Of a stretch of DNA of 64,000 bases, positions 16,649-26,494 are shown in pieces (position 1 is the first letter of the stretch; each line of letters opens with the position of its first letter). The notes under the pieces are model-generated. The model saw only the letters and a list, made by a program, of their open reading frames with translations, ran no database searches and was not told the DNA's origin. The position numbers were made by a program, and so were the translations under genes. The DNA is taken from assembly GCA_019359495.1 (NCBI GenBank), contig JAHHHF010000077.1, positions 1 to 64,000 on the forward strand, in the 5' to 3' direction. The DNA is from Goleter apudmare HA4340-LM2. GTDB taxonomy: Bacteria > Cyanobacteriota > Cyanobacteriia > Cyanobacteriales > Nostocaceae.

Positions 16649-19600
16649 CAACAAGATTCTGCCCTGATTCTAGTTGTGGATGATGACAATTTAACGCGCA
16701 TACATTTGTGTGAACTGCTGGCAGCAGCAGGTTATCAAGTAGTAGAGGCTAGTAACGGTTCAGAGGCTTTAGCTGCCTACACTCACTGCCAACCAGATTT
16801 AGTATTACTAGATGCTCTAATGCCAGTCATGGATGGGTTTACTTGCTGCGCTCAATTGCAAAAACTACCCAATGCCGACAACACGCCTGTATTAATGATT
16901 ACGGCTCTTTACGATCAAGCATCGGTAGCAGAAGCCTTTGCTGTAGGCGCAACTGATTTCATTACTAAGCCGATTCATTGGCCAGTATTAAGTCAAAGAG
17001 TGCATCGCCTTTTAGAAGCTAATCGCACTATGCAAGAATTACGCCAGCAAACTGAGCAGGCAAAGCTACGAGAGGCACAACTGCAATTAGCATTAGAGGC
17101 AGCTTGTATGGGTGTTTGGGATTGGGATATTGTTAACAACAAAGTTACTTGGTCGGAGAACAAAGAAGCACTTTTGGGCTTGGAAAAAGGTGCTTTTGAC
17201 GGTACTTATGAAAGTTTTATTCGCAGTATTCATCCCCAAGACCGCAATTTTGTTAGCTACTCGGTAACACGGGCTGTGAAAGAAGGAGCAGAATACGACA
17301 TCGAATTTCGGGCTGTGTTACCTGATGGTAGTATTCGCTGGTTGGCTAGCAAAGGAATAGTTTTACGTAATGCCTCTGGAGTGGCTGTGCGGATGTCAGG
17401 TGTGGATGTAGACATTACCAAGCGCAAACAAGCAGAGGCCAAGTTAGAATCTCATGCCCAGCAACAGGCAATAGTAGCAGAACTTAGTCAAATAGCACTC
17501 GCGGGTAAAGATTTAAGCAGCTTAATCAATTCTTGTGTAACACTGGTTGCCCAATGTCTCCAGGTTGAGTCTTGCAAGGTTTTAGAATTGTTATCAGATG
17601 GTGATGCTTTGTTGTTACGGGCGGGAGTAGGTTGGCAACAAGGGCTGGTAAGCAATGCAAGTATTAGCACCCTGCTTGCTCAGGAGTCAATTTCTGTTGA
17701 GAACGTCCACACAGAAAGACGATTTTATGAATCACAAATGCTGCATGAGCAGCCAATGGTGGGTGGTGTTAGCGTTGTCATTCATGGCAAAGATAGACCG
17801 TTTGGAGTTTTAGGGGTATACACAACTCAGGAACATATCTTTACCAAAGATGATATTTATTTTTTGGAAGCTGTAGCCAATGTTCTCGCTACGGCGATAG
17901 AGCGACAACGTGTCGAAGAAGCACTCAAAAAAAGTGAAGAACGGGCTTCGTTAGCGGTACGAGGTAATAATGATGGTATTTGGGATTGGAATGTCAAAAC
18001 CAATGAAGTGTTTTTCTCTACACGCTGGAAGGAAATGCTCGGTTATGAAGACCAGGAAATTAACAATGATTTAGATGAATGGGCAACGCGAGTACATCCA
18101 GATGATCTTAGGGCGGTGAGACAAGCAATTAGTGACCATTTTGCCAAAAAAAGCAAGTTTTATATTAGTGAACATCGCGTCCGATGTAAAGATGGTACTT
18201 ACAAATGGATTTTAGATCGTGGTCAGGCGGTGTGGGATCTAGATGGTAATGTAGTGCGGATGGCTAGTTCTCATACGGATATCACGGAACGTAAACTAGC
18301 AGAAGAGCAACTGCGTCAGAGTGAAGAGCGGTTTCAGATAGTCGCCCGTGCTACTAATGATGCTGTCTGGGACTGGGATTTACTGACAAATCAAGTTTGG
18401 TGGAATTTAGCTGTACAGACACTTTTTGGTTATTCAACAGAGCAAGTAAATGCCAACCCTTACTGGTGGCTGGAAAATCTGCATCCTGATGATAGACACA
18501 GAATTGCTACTGATATGCGGGCTGTAATTGATAGTGGTAAAAAATTTTGGTCAAATGAGTACCGCTTTCGCCGCAGTGATGGTTCTTATGCAGATATTTT
18601 TGATCGAGGTTATGTCGTCCATGACCACACAGGTCAGCCAGTACAGATGATTGGTGGGATGATGGATATTAGCGATCGCAAACGCACACAAGCAGAATTA
18701 CAACGGCAAAATTTGCGATCGCAATTGTTCGCAGATGTCACCCTGAAAATTCGCCAGTCTTTACGCATTGATGAAATTCTGCAAACTAGCGTCACAGAAG
18801 TGCAAAAATTGCTGCAAGCAGACCGAGTGTTAATTTTGCGGCTGAAGTCTAATGGCTCCTTTCTCACAGTTGAAGAAGCACTAGTTCCCGGTTTACCCGT
18901 CCTGCTAGGAAAACAAATCATTGACCCGTGCTTTGGTGAAAGTTACATCCAGAAGTACCATGAAGGTCATATTGGCGCTGTTACCGACATATATCAGGCA
19001 GATATTCAACCTTGTCACATCGAATTCCTCGAAAAATTTGCTGTTAGAGCCAACCTTGTTGTGCCGATTTTTCGCCAAAATCAACTTTGGGGATTGCTCA
19101 TCACCCATCAGTGTTACAGTCCCCGCCAGTGGACTGACTGGGAAATTGAACTATTGCGACAACTAGCAGATCAAATAGGTATAGCTTTGGCTCAAAGCCG
19201 GATTTTAGAACAAGAAACTCGTCAGCGTCTAGAACTTGCCCGTTCTAATGAGGAATTGCAACAATTTGCTTTTATCGCTTCCCATGATTTACAAGAACCA
19301 CTGCGGAAAATTAAAACTTTTGGTGAGCGACTGCAAGCCATTTGTGGTGGGTGTTTAAGCGAACAAGGGTTGGACTATCTGGAAAGGATGCAAAACGCCG
19401 CCCAGAGAATGGAAACCTTAATTAATGATTTGTTGATACTTTCACGAGTTACTACTAGGGCACAGCCTTTTGTGGCGGTAGATTTAGCACATATCACCCA
19501 AGAAGTATTATCTGATTTGGAAGTGCGGATTGAACAAACTAGAGGAAATGTCGAAGTAGGTGAATTGCCCACTATCAAAGCTGATCCTCTACAGATGCGG

Positions 19601-19957
19601 CAATTACTGCAAAATTTGATTGCTAATGCTCTCAAGTTCCATCGCCCACAAGTACCGCCTGTCGTGAAAATCTCTAGTGAATTGATCAATAATCCATCAG
19701 ATAAAATTGCTGTGGGTTTTGAATTATGTCAAATCATTATTGAAGATAATGGTATTGGGTTTGAAGAGAAATATTTGGATCGCATCTTCAATGTTTTTCA
19801 GCGTCTGCATAGTCGTAGAGACTACGAAGGTACTGGCATCGGGTTAGCAATCTGCCGCAAAATTGTTGAACGTCATTATGGGAGCATTACAGCACAAAGC
19901 CAGCCAGGAGAAGGAGCACGGTTTGTGGTCACCTTACCTGTGAATTTGTCTATCTAA
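16643..19957 (+). CDS. Soluble multi-sensor hybrid histidine kinase (REC-PAS-GAF-PAS-PAS-GAF-kinase)
   Basis: A 1104-residue cytoplasmic kinase with no membrane segment. In order: a receiver domain (residues ~8-125; D-D-D near 13-15, Asp in L-L-D-A-L-M-P near 57, K-P near 111), a PAS domain with PAC (~148-262), GAF (~280-430), two more PAS/PAC units (~435-555 and ~565-685), a second GAF (~700-860), then the kinase core. The H-box is A-S-H-D-L-Q-E-P with His near 881, typical of phytochrome-like kinases; the ATPase has N-L-I-A-N-A near 994, D-N-G-I-G-F and G-T-G-I-G-L-A-I. No bilin-binding Cys was evident in the GAFs, so the signal is unknown. Start is embedded in a heptamer array. Confidence 0.92.
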   Translation: MTQQDSALILVVDDDNLTRIHLCELLAAAGYQVVEASNGSEALAAYTHCQPDLVLLDALMPVMDGFTCCAQLQKLPNADNTPVLMITALYDQASVAEAFAVGATDFITKPIHWPVLSQRVHRLLEANRTMQELRQQTEQAKLREAQLQLALEAACMGVWDWDIVNNKVTWSENKEALLGLEKGAFDGTYESFIRSIHPQDRNFVSYSVTRAVKEGAEYDIEFRAVLPDGSIRWLASKGIVLRNASGVAVRMSGVDVDITKRKQAEAKLESHAQQQAIVAELSQIALAGKDLSSLINSCVTLVAQCLQVESCKVLELLSDGDALLLRAGVGWQQGLVSNASISTLLAQESISVENVHTERRFYESQMLHEQPMVGGVSVVIHGKDRPFGVLGVYTTQEHIFTKDDIYFLEAVANVLATAIERQRVEEALKKSEERASLAVRGNNDGIWDWNVKTNEVFFSTRWKEMLGYEDQEINNDLDEWATRVHPDDLRAVRQAISDHFAKKSKFYISEHRVRCKDGTYKWILDRGQAVWDLDGNVVRMASSHTDITERKLAEEQLRQSEERFQIVARATNDAVWDWDLLTNQVWWNLAVQTLFGYSTEQVNANPYWWLENLHPDDRHRIATDMRAVIDSGKKFWSNEYRFRRSDGSYADIFDRGYVVHDHTGQPVQMIGGMMDISDRKRTQAELQRQNLRSQLFADVTLKIRQSLRIDEILQTSVTEVQKLLQADRVLILRLKSNGSFLTVEEALVPGLPVLLGKQIIDPCFGESYIQKYHEGHIGAVTDIYQADIQPCHIEFLEKFAVRANLVVPIFRQNQLWGLLITHQCYSPRQWTDWEIELLRQLADQIGIALAQSRILEQETRQRLELARSNEELQQFAFIASHDLQEPLRKIKTFGERLQAICGGCLSEQGLDYLERMQNAAQRMETLINDLLILSRVTTRAQPFVAVDLAHITQEVLSDLEVRIEQTRGNVEVGELPTIKADPLQMRQLLQNLIANALKFHRPQVPPVVKISSELINNPSDKIAVGFELCQIIIEDNGIGFEEKYLDRIFNVFQRLHSRRDYEGTGIGLAICRKIVERHYGSITAQSQPGEGARFVVTLPVNLSI

Positions 19958-20131
19958 TTTTTCTTCCCAGAGAGGGATTACTATTAAACTCAAAAATAAG
20001 GTTAATTATACAACTATATGGAGTAATACTAATTGATGAATGATAATCAACTATGAGAAGTCTGATAAGTAATTCCGATATTTTATTGTATTGGGGAAAA
20101 TAGCTGTTAATTGCTGACTGTTAAAACATTA

Positions 20132-20160
20132 CAAATAATAAATAACAAATGACAAACAAC
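20132..20160 (+). repeat. Heptamer repeat spanning the start of the second hybrid kinase
   Basis: Units CAAATAA, TAAATAA, CAAATGA and CAAACAA follow one another; the ATG at 20149-20151 lies in the third unit, so the first codons (M-T-N-N) are repeat-derived. Confidence 0.7.
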
Positions 20161-22044
20161 AAAAACTTAATTAGAGTTCTATTAGTTGATGATGACGAAG
20201 ATGATTATATCTTAACTCGTTATTGGTTTAGTGAATTTCAGGTAGCTGGTTGTGAGTTAGAGTGGATAGATAGTTATGAAGCAGCATGGAATGCGATCGC
20301 TCATCAGCGACATGATATTTATTTGGTAGATTACCGCTTAGGTACACGCAACGGATTGGAATTACTACGGGATGCGATCGACAATGGTTGTAGTGTACCA
20401 ATTATTCTCTTAACTGGTCAAGGCGATCAAGAAATAGATCTAGATGCCATGCGCGCCGGGGCCGCAGATTATTTAGAAAAAAGCCAATTGACAGCACCTC
20501 TACTAGAGCGTTCTATTCGCTATGCTATTGAACGCAAACAAACAGAACAAAAAATCCGCGAACAAGCTGCTTTGCTTGATGTCGCCACCGATGCAATTTT
20601 TGTACATGCTTTAGACGACCAAATTTTATTTTGGAACAAAGCTGCTGAAAGTCTTTATGGTTGGAAACAAGAAGAAGCAATTGGCAAGAAAACCCAGAAT
20701 CTTTTACAAGAAAAAAACTTATCTTTATTACAAGAAGCTCTAAATAATCTCATGAAAAATGGCTCATGGGAAGGAGAATTACATCAAAGAACAAAATCTA
20801 ATCAAGAAATTATTGTCGAAAGCCGTTGGACATTAGTACCAGAGTTTGATAAAACAGCACCATCTATCCTGGTAGTTAACACCGATATTACTCAAAAAAA
20901 GCAACTAGAAGCGCAATTCCTCCGTGCCCAGCGATTAGAAAGCATTGGTACTTTGGCAAGCGGTATCGCCCATGATTTGAACAATGTCCTGGCTCCTATT
21001 CTCATGACTGCACAGCTTTTAGAATCACAAACACTCGATGAACGTTCTCGGCGTCTACTACCAATATTGATTTCTAATGCTAAACGTGGAGCAAGTTTAG
21101 TTAAGCAGGTACTGTCTTTTACTCGCGGACTTGAAGGCGAACGTACACTTTTACAGTTAAAGCATTTAATTATAGAAATACAGCAAATTATTAAAGAAAC
21201 ATTTCCTAAATCCATTGAACTTAACACCCAAATACAGCAGCATCTTTGGAATGTATGTGGTGATCCTACCCAACTGCATCAAGTGTTAATGAATTTGTGT
21301 GTTAATGCTCGTGATGCTATGCCGAATGGAGGAGTTTTAAAAATCCATACCGAAAACTTTTTAATTGATGAAAATTATGCCAGTATGAATCTCGATGCTA
21401 AAGTTGGCGCGTATGTTGTCATTACAGTTACTGATACTGGAACTGGTATTAAACCGGAAATATTAGATCGCATCTTTGAGCCATTTTTTACTACTAAAGA
21501 ATTTGGTAAAGGTACAGGGCTAGGTCTTTCGACAGTACTGGGAATTGTTAAAAGCCACGGAGGTTTTATCAAAGTCTCTAGTCAAGAAAGAAAAGGCAGC
21601 CAATTTAAAATATTTTTACCTGCACAAGAGGCACAAGAAATATTAGAAGAATCAAACTTAGCATTACCCACAGGCAACGGAGAATTAATTTTAGTTGTAG
21701 ATGATGAAGCTGCAATTCGAGATATTACTAAAGCATCTCTAGAAAGTTATAATTACAAAGCTATAACCGCCTGTGATGGCATTGAAGCCATAGCATTATA
21801 TGCAGAACATCGTAACGAAATATCTTTAGTTTTAACTGATATGGTGATGCCCTCTATGGATGGTATCACTACCATTAGAACATTGCAAAAAATCAACCCA
21901 GACGTCAAAATTATCGCTGTTAGTGGATTGACTTCTAGTGATAAGGTTAATGTAGCTTATGAGATAGGCATTAAAGCCTTTTTATCGAAACCTTTTACAG
22001 CTAACCAACTATTACAAACTATCAGTAATGTGAAAAATAATTAA
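20149..22044 (+). CDS. Hybrid sensor kinase REC-PAS-kinase-REC
   Basis: A 631-residue soluble hybrid kinase. Receiver 1 covers ~8-130 (V-D-D-D-E-D-D near 13; acceptor in L-V-D-Y-R-L-G near 61). A PAS domain follows (~140-250; [15 protein letters not shown]). The H-box is S-G-I-A-H-D-L-N-N near residues 271-279, N-box L-C-V-N-A-R-D-A-M near 383, G boxes D-T-G-T-G-I and G-K-G-T-G-L-G-L-S. The C-terminal receiver (~505-625) has its Asp in L-T-D-M-V-M-P near 564 and K-P near 616. It follows the larger hybrid kinase by 191 bases on the same strand, and the two may form one phosphorelay. Its last receiver is the closest relative of the relic at 16401. Confidence 0.93.
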   Translation: MTNNKNLIRVLLVDDDEDDYILTRYWFSEFQVAGCELEWIDSYEAAWNAIAHQRHDIYLVDYRLGTRNGLELLRDAIDNGCSVPIILLTGQGDQEIDLDAMRAGAADYLEKSQLTAPLLERSIRYAIERKQTEQKIREQAALLDVATDAIFVHALDDQILFWNKAAESLYGWKQEEAIGKKTQNLLQEKNLSLLQEALNNLMKNGSWEGELHQRTKSNQEIIVESRWTLVPEFDKTAPSILVVNTDITQKKQLEAQFLRAQRLESIGTLASGIAHDLNNVLAPILMTAQLLESQTLDERSRRLLPILISNAKRGASLVKQVLSFTRGLEGERTLLQLKHLIIEIQQIIKETFPKSIELNTQIQQHLWNVCGDPTQLHQVLMNLCVNARDAMPNGGVLKIHTENFLIDENYASMNLDAKVGAYVVITVTDTGTGIKPEILDRIFEPFFTTKEFGKGTGLGLSTVLGIVKSHGGFIKVSSQERKGSQFKIFLPAQEAQEILEESNLALPTGNGELILVVDDEAAIRDITKASLESYNYKAITACDGIEAIALYAEHRNEISLVLTDMVMPSMDGITTIRTLQKINPDVKIIAVSGLTSSDKVNVAYEIGIKAFLSKPFTANQLLQTISNVKNN

Positions 22045-22361
22045 TAGGCAATGGGTAATATAGGACTCATATTTGATTTTTGAACAGATACGTAGTGGCG
22101 TGTCTAAACTAATTTTGTGTATTAGCAATCTCTTGTAGTACGGGCATCTTGCCCGTTCTAATTAGCGGGCAAGATGCCCGCACCACAAGAAAATTTTTTG
22201 CACCATTTTAGCCTTGACACACCCTACACATACTGAGATTTTTTCAGATATCAAATCGGATTCCTATAGATAATTAGCTACCGATTTTTCTCACTATTAA
22301 CTAAAGACAAAATGACAGCATTCAGCGAATAATCAAAGAATGGCAATAAATAGATAATAAG
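22045..22361. other. Intergenic region dominated by a nested inverted repeat
   Basis: Apart from the nested palindromic element at 22091-22226, no gene or terminator is seen. The last ~90 bases should hold the promoter of the DoxX-like gene. Confidence 0.5.
22091..22226. mobile_element. Nested palindromic MITE-like element
   Basis: The core is ACGGGCATCTTGCCCG (22140-22155) and GCGGGCAAGATGCCCGC (22164-22180), nearly perfect inverted copies, themselves flanked by CTTGTAGT/ACCACAAG. Further out, GTAGTGGCGTGTCTAAAC (from 22092) faces GACACACCCTAC (ending 22226), an imperfect outer pair. This looks like one palindrome inside another. Confidence 0.55.
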
Positions 22362-22811
22362 ATGCAACTAATACACAAGAACAAGGAACTTCTACGCGTC
22401 ATTCTAGCCGTGGCAATCATTATCGTTGGCATGACGCACTTTTTAGTACCAGAACCATACGTCAAAATTATGCCACCACAACTTCCTTATCCATTAGAAC
22501 TAGTTTATCTCAGTGGATTTTATGAAATATTGGGTGGTATTGGGTTATTAGTTCCACCTGTGAGTCAAGCTGCGGCTTGGGGATTAATTGCACTATTTAT
22601 TGCAGTTTTTCCTGCTAATATCAACATGGCAGTGAATCATATTAAACTTGAAAGTATCCCCTACTCAGATTCACCTTGGTTGCAAGCAATCAGACTACCT
22701 TTCCAAGCAGTTTTAATTGCTTGGGCTTGGTGGTATACAAAACCTTCAGATAAAGATAAACAAGCTTCTGTAATTCCTAAATCGTTAATTCCTCAAGAAT
22801 TGGATTGGTAA
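22362..22811 (+). CDS. DoxX-like small membrane protein
   Basis: A 149-residue integral membrane protein with four hydrophobic segments (about 10-28, 48-66, 72-90, 115-133). The pattern I-V-G-M-T-H-F-L-V-P-E-P-Y and Y-L-S-G-F-Y-E-I-L-G-G-I-G-L-L matches the DoxX/DoxX-like family, whose members are linked to redox processes but mostly unassigned. It is followed after 12 bases by the AllA-fold gene at 22824 and is probably co-transcribed with it. Nothing in the sequence shows a substrate; a role tied to the purine island is only suggested by position. Confidence 0.8.
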   Translation: MQLIHKNKELLRVILAVAIIIVGMTHFLVPEPYVKIMPPQLPYPLELVYLSGFYEILGGIGLLVPPVSQAAAWGLIALFIAVFPANINMAVNHIKLESIPYSDSPWLQAIRLPFQAVLIAWAWWYTKPSDKDKQASVIPKSLIPQELDW

Positions 22812-22823
22812 TTTGGTAATTTT

Positions 22824-23318
22824 ATGGCTAAATCACAAATAGTACAACAATTGCAAGCTGCATGGATAACGCCAGAAAATTTTCAGCGTTATGGACAGGT
22901 AATTTTTCCTAGTGAAGATGGTAAGGCTTTTGATGCCGAAGAAGCGCAATTAAATTTGCAAAATGGGATGCCACGATTTTATATTATGCAGTTGCAAAAA
23001 CGCGGGCGGCAATTTCATAAAATTACTCGGCATACAAAATGTACTCAATGTTTGGGTTCATTGCAGGGTAAAGATTGGTTAATTGCCGTTTGTCCTCCTA
23101 ATAATCATGTGAATGAACCTGCACTAGAAGAGATTGCAGCTTTTCGGATTCCAGGAAATTGTTTTATTAAGTTAGAGGTGGGAACTTGGCACGCTGGGCC
23201 GTATTTTGAGCATGAAGTTGTAGATTTTTATAATTTGGAGTTGAGTGATACCAATGTAGTGGATCATTTCACTCATAATTTTCTTCAAAGTCATCATTTA
23301 GAGTTGGAAATAATTTAA
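22824..23318 (+). CDS. AllA-fold protein (ureidoglycolate lyase family), first copy
   Basis: A 164-residue cupin-like protein of the ureidoglycolate lyase (AllA) superfamily. Visible are H-K-I-T-R-H-T-K-C-T-Q-C-L-G-S near 66-80, D-W-L-I-A-V-C-P-P near 84-92, A-F-R-I-P-G near 104 and E-V-G-T-W-H-A-G-P-Y near 116-125, followed by V-D-F-Y-N-L-E-L. AllA splits ureidoglycolate into glyoxylate and urea in allantoin breakdown. It opens the nitrogen island, next to xanthine dehydrogenase (convergent). A second, divergent AllA-like protein is encoded at 27320-27892, so one of the two may have another substrate. Exact reaction not proven. Confidence 0.78.
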   Translation: MAKSQIVQQLQAAWITPENFQRYGQVIFPSEDGKAFDAEEAQLNLQNGMPRFYIMQLQKRGRQFHKITRHTKCTQCLGSLQGKDWLIAVCPPNNHVNEPALEEIAAFRIPGNCFIKLEVGTWHAGPYFEHEVVDFYNLELSDTNVVDHFTHNFLQSHHLELEII

Positions 23319-23325
23319 GTTAAAG

Positions 23326-23697
23326 TTAGTTCACTGTTTCAAAAAAGAGAACTGCTTGCAGCCTGGTTTTACCTGATTTCTTTTCTTGCTCACTAATATC
23401 TGCTAATTCTCTAGAATACTTTAATAAACGGAATAAGCCACAGTATTGCCAATTTTTGTTTTCCTGTTTTAGAAAAATTGGGATAGGTTCATTTTGTTGG
23501 ATTAGTATTTCTGCTGATTCTAGAATTTTTTTCTTATCGCCTATGAGAATTTCCCAAGGCGCATTAGGACTAATTTCACTTGTAAAAGCACCATATAATA
23601 CTTTGTTGCCTTTCCTCGGAAGACACCATCGGTGATTTCCTCCCAATACTTTGCTAATTTCATGACGTGAGTAAGAATTTCCGATTTGAAATAACAT
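23326..23697 (-). CDS. Unknown protein at the end of the xanthine dehydrogenase operon
   Basis: A 123-residue soluble protein I do not recognise. It begins M-L-F-Q-I-G-N-S-Y-S-R-H-E-I and contains G-G-N-H-R-W-C-L-P near 19-27, G-A-F-T-S-E near 36, W-E-I-L-I-G near 48, W-Q-Y-C-G-L-F-R near 82-89 and R-L-Q-A-V-L-F-F-E near 112-120. The W-x-Y-C-G-x-F-R block recalls PUA-like or restriction-associated small domains, but this is a guess. It lies 12 bases after the xanthine dehydrogenase stop on the same strand and only 7 bases from the convergent AllA-fold gene. Confidence 0.6.
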   Translation of the reverse strand: MLFQIGNSYSRHEISKVLGGNHRWCLPRKGNKVLYGAFTSEISPNAPWEILIGDKKKILESAEILIQQNEPIPIFLKQENKNWQYCGLFRLLKYSRELADISEQEKKSGKTRLQAVLFFETVN

Positions 23698-23709
23698 TGA
23701 TATTTGATA

Positions 23710-26310
23710 TTACTTGCTGCTATTTTTAAGTTCTCGCCAAACCCTTTCAGATGTCATGGGGAGTTGGCGTAGTCTGCAACCTGTGGCGTGGGCGATCGCA
23801 TTGGCTATGGCAGGTGCTGTACAATTGGTGGTAATTTCCCCCACGCCTTTAGCGCCAAAGGGGCCGTAGGGGTCGGCTTGTTCGATTAAAATTACTTCTA
23901 TCGGTGGGATGTCTGCGGCGGTGGGGATACGATATTCCCGCAATTTGGGGTTAAGGATGCGTCCTTGGGAATCAAATAATAGTTCTTCAGTTAAAGCATA
24001 ACCAATTCCCATGGCAATACCCCCTGTGGCTTGTCCGTGACAAATGCGGGGATTAATTGCTTTACCAATATCAATGGCTTGCACACATCGTAAAACTTGA
24101 GTTTTACCTGTTTGTGTATCAACTTCTACTTCTACTCCTTGTACAGCAAAAGTTAAGGTTGACTCATCGGCTACATAGCTAATTTCTGCACTGGTTTCAT
24201 TACTGGCGAGTAATTTTTCGGCGGCTAATTTCACAGCTTGTCCAGAAATATAAACTGTTGCAGAAGCGTAAGAACCAGAGTCAAATGGTGCATTTTGTGT
24301 ATCACCAGAAATGATCATAATATCAGCTACATTCACACCTAAAATTGCTGCGGCTATTTGTCTTAAAGTAGTATCCGAACCGGTACCCACATCGACGGAA
24401 CCAGTTCTTAATTCATATTTACCATCAGGTAAACGTGATAATTTCACATTAGCCACATGGATTTTCGATAAACCACTACCTTGCATAGAAATAGCAAACC
24501 CCACACCAAGACGGCGAGAACCTAAAACTTGTGGTGGACTGCCAGGAACATAACCTAATGCCTGAGTTACTGCTTCCCAACATTCATTAACAGCGTAGCT
24601 ACCAATTAAATTAAAGTGGTCTTCTGACTTACCTAAATTAATATTATCCCCTGGACAAATTAGGTTTTTTTGCCGCATTTCTATGGGGTCAATATTTAAC
24701 TGTTGAGCAATTTCATCGATTTGACTTTCCATAGCAAAAGCGCCTTGAGTTGCCCCATAACCTCGAAATGCACCCCCAGGCATAGTATTTGTATAAACTG
24801 CAAAACCGCGAAATCTTTTATGAGGGCAACGATATAATCCAAGAGGAATATAACCTGATAAAAATACTACAGTTTGTCCATGATTGCCATAGGCACCAGT
24901 ATTAGCTATGACTTCTAAATCTTGAGCAATCAGTGTACCATCAGTCTTGACACCGCTTTTAATTTTAATTTGCATAGCATGGCGGCTATTTGTAGCAGTA
25001 AATTCCTCCGTTCTGGTAAATTCCCACTGTACTGGTTTACCTGTACGCAGAGTTGCCAAAGCACAAAGGTCTTCTGATAATATCTCTTGTTTATTACCAA
25101 ATCCCCCACCGAGTTGTGCTTTATAAACACGGATTGTCTCTTTGGGTAAATTGAATAATTGCGAGAGTAATCTTTGACAATGAAATGGTACTTGAGTGCT
25201 GGAACGTACTACTAAAGTGCCATCAGTTTCTAGCCAACTAATAGTGATGTGGGGTTCTAAATGTACATGTTGGATTGCAGGTAAATCATAGGTATTTTCG
25301 ACTATCAAAGCGGCTTCTTGGAATCCTTGTTCCACATCACCAGATTCCAGAAATATTTGCCCAGCAATATTATGATTCCTGTCAGGAATCTGAGTTGATT
25401 CTGGTTCATCATGAATGATGACACTACCAGCCTGCATTGCTAATACTGGGTCAATAACGTGGGGTAAAATTTCGTAATCAACTACAATTAATTGACATGC
25501 TTGTGCCGCAATACTAACTGATTCTGCCACCACAGCCGCAATGCGATCGCCAATAAATCTTACCTTATCATCTAATAAGTAATGATCCAACGGATCGGGT
25601 ACTGGTTGTGCGTGTCCAGCGGTAGTGTAAGGTATCCTGGGGACATCTGCGTGGGTGAAAATTGCCACTACACCAGGGAGTGCTTTGGCTTGGGTGGTGT
25701 CGATGTGGCGGATGCAGGCGTGGGCATAAGGCGATCGCAATACTTTAAGATGTAGTAATCCAGGCGGTGCAATATCTGCTGTGTAGGAAGCTTTCCCAGT
25801 AACAATTGCTTCCCCATCTTGTTTGGGAACACTTTGTCCCACCGACGAAGATGAGAGTGAGGAGTCAGGATATGGGGAGTTGAGAACACTTGCAATAATC
25901 GCCTGATAACCAGTACAGCGACACAAATTTCCCTTCAAAGCCAAGCGTAATTCATCTGGTGATAATTCCGGTAACTTTGCCGCACTCATAATTACCCCAG
26001 GAGTGCAAAAACCGCATTGAAACCCTTGTGCTGCTAAAAATGCTTGTTGTATGGGCGCAAGTTCGCCATTTTGTGAAAGTCCTGCAATTGTCCTTACCGA
26101 TTGATTAGCAACTCGCATTGCCGGATAAATGCAACTATGGATAGGTGTATCGTTTACCCAAACCGTACAAGCACCACAATCACCAGTGTCACATGCACGA
26201 TGTACATCAAACCAACCCAACTGTCGTAATAAACTCAAAAGACTAGTCCCTGGTTGACAAGTTGTTGTAAAAGATTGCTGATTCACACACAATTTTATTG
26301 GTTCTGACAT
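23710..26310 (-). CDS. Xanthine dehydrogenase-type fusion: 2Fe-2S plus molybdenum subunit
   Basis: A molybdo-flavoenzyme subunit of about 866 residues that fuses the iron-sulfur part directly to the Mo-binding part without an FAD domain. Numbered from the GTG at 26322: plant-type cluster Cys 44, 49, 52, 64; second cluster Cys 103, 106, 134, 136; then Mo-cofactor motifs Q-L-G-G-G-F-G-N-K near 405, F-R-G-Y-G-A-T-Q-G near 515 and G-A-K-G-V-G-E near 822, the last holding the catalytic Glu. The FAD subunit is encoded next upstream (26495-27298). Substrate is probably hypoxanthine/xanthine given the allantoin and urease genes around. Start chosen at ATG 26310; GTG 26322 is an alternative. Confidence 0.9.
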   Translation of the reverse strand: MSEPIKLCVNQQSFTTTCQPGTSLLSLLRQLGWFDVHRACDTGDCGACTVWVNDTPIHSCIYPAMRVANQSVRTIAGLSQNGELAPIQQAFLAAQGFQCGFCTPGVIMSAAKLPELSPDELRLALKGNLCRCTGYQAIIASVLNSPYPDSSLSSSSVGQSVPKQDGEAIVTGKASYTADIAPPGLLHLKVLRSPYAHACIRHIDTTQAKALPGVVAIFTHADVPRIPYTTAGHAQPVPDPLDHYLLDDKVRFIGDRIAAVVAESVSIAAQACQLIVVDYEILPHVIDPVLAMQAGSVIIHDEPESTQIPDRNHNIAGQIFLESGDVEQGFQEAALIVENTYDLPAIQHVHLEPHITISWLETDGTLVVRSSTQVPFHCQRLLSQLFNLPKETIRVYKAQLGGGFGNKQEILSEDLCALATLRTGKPVQWEFTRTEEFTATNSRHAMQIKIKSGVKTDGTLIAQDLEVIANTGAYGNHGQTVVFLSGYIPLGLYRCPHKRFRGFAVYTNTMPGGAFRGYGATQGAFAMESQIDEIAQQLNIDPIEMRQKNLICPGDNINLGKSEDHFNLIGSYAVNECWEAVTQALGYVPGSPPQVLGSRRLGVGFAISMQGSGLSKIHVANVKLSRLPDGKYELRTGSVDVGTGSDTTLRQIAAAILGVNVADIMIISGDTQNAPFDSGSYASATVYISGQAVKLAAEKLLASNETSAEISYVADESTLTFAVQGVEVEVDTQTGKTQVLRCVQAIDIGKAINPRICHGQATGGIAMGIGYALTEELLFDSQGRILNPKLREYRIPTAADIPPIEVILIEQADPYGPFGAKGVGEITTNCTAPAIANAIAHATGCRLRQLPMTSERVWRELKNSSK

Positions 26311-26322
26311 ATAGTATTCCAC

Positions 26323-26494
26323 TGTGATTTTTGAACTTATTCTTGGAGACAGAAAATGGATTTTGCTATAGCATCAACTAATATAGTGAACTGCTGGGAT
26401 TTTTATTTTTACACTAGAGCAGATTATTCTTCTCTCTGCGCCTCTGCGGTTCGTTAAAAAAAGTATTTCTCACAAAGCAAATAGCATCACAATA
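26323..26494. other. Intergenic gap with a dispersed repeat word
   Basis: CTCTGCGCCTCTGCGG at about 26436-26451 is the same word found near 27906 and 13974, a common Nostoc interspersed sequence. No terminator seen. Confidence 0.4.

Noticed and set aside
22140-22180. Intrinsic terminator after the hybrid kinase
   Set aside because: The GC-rich inverted repeat is not followed directly by a T-run and sits inside a larger palindromic element.
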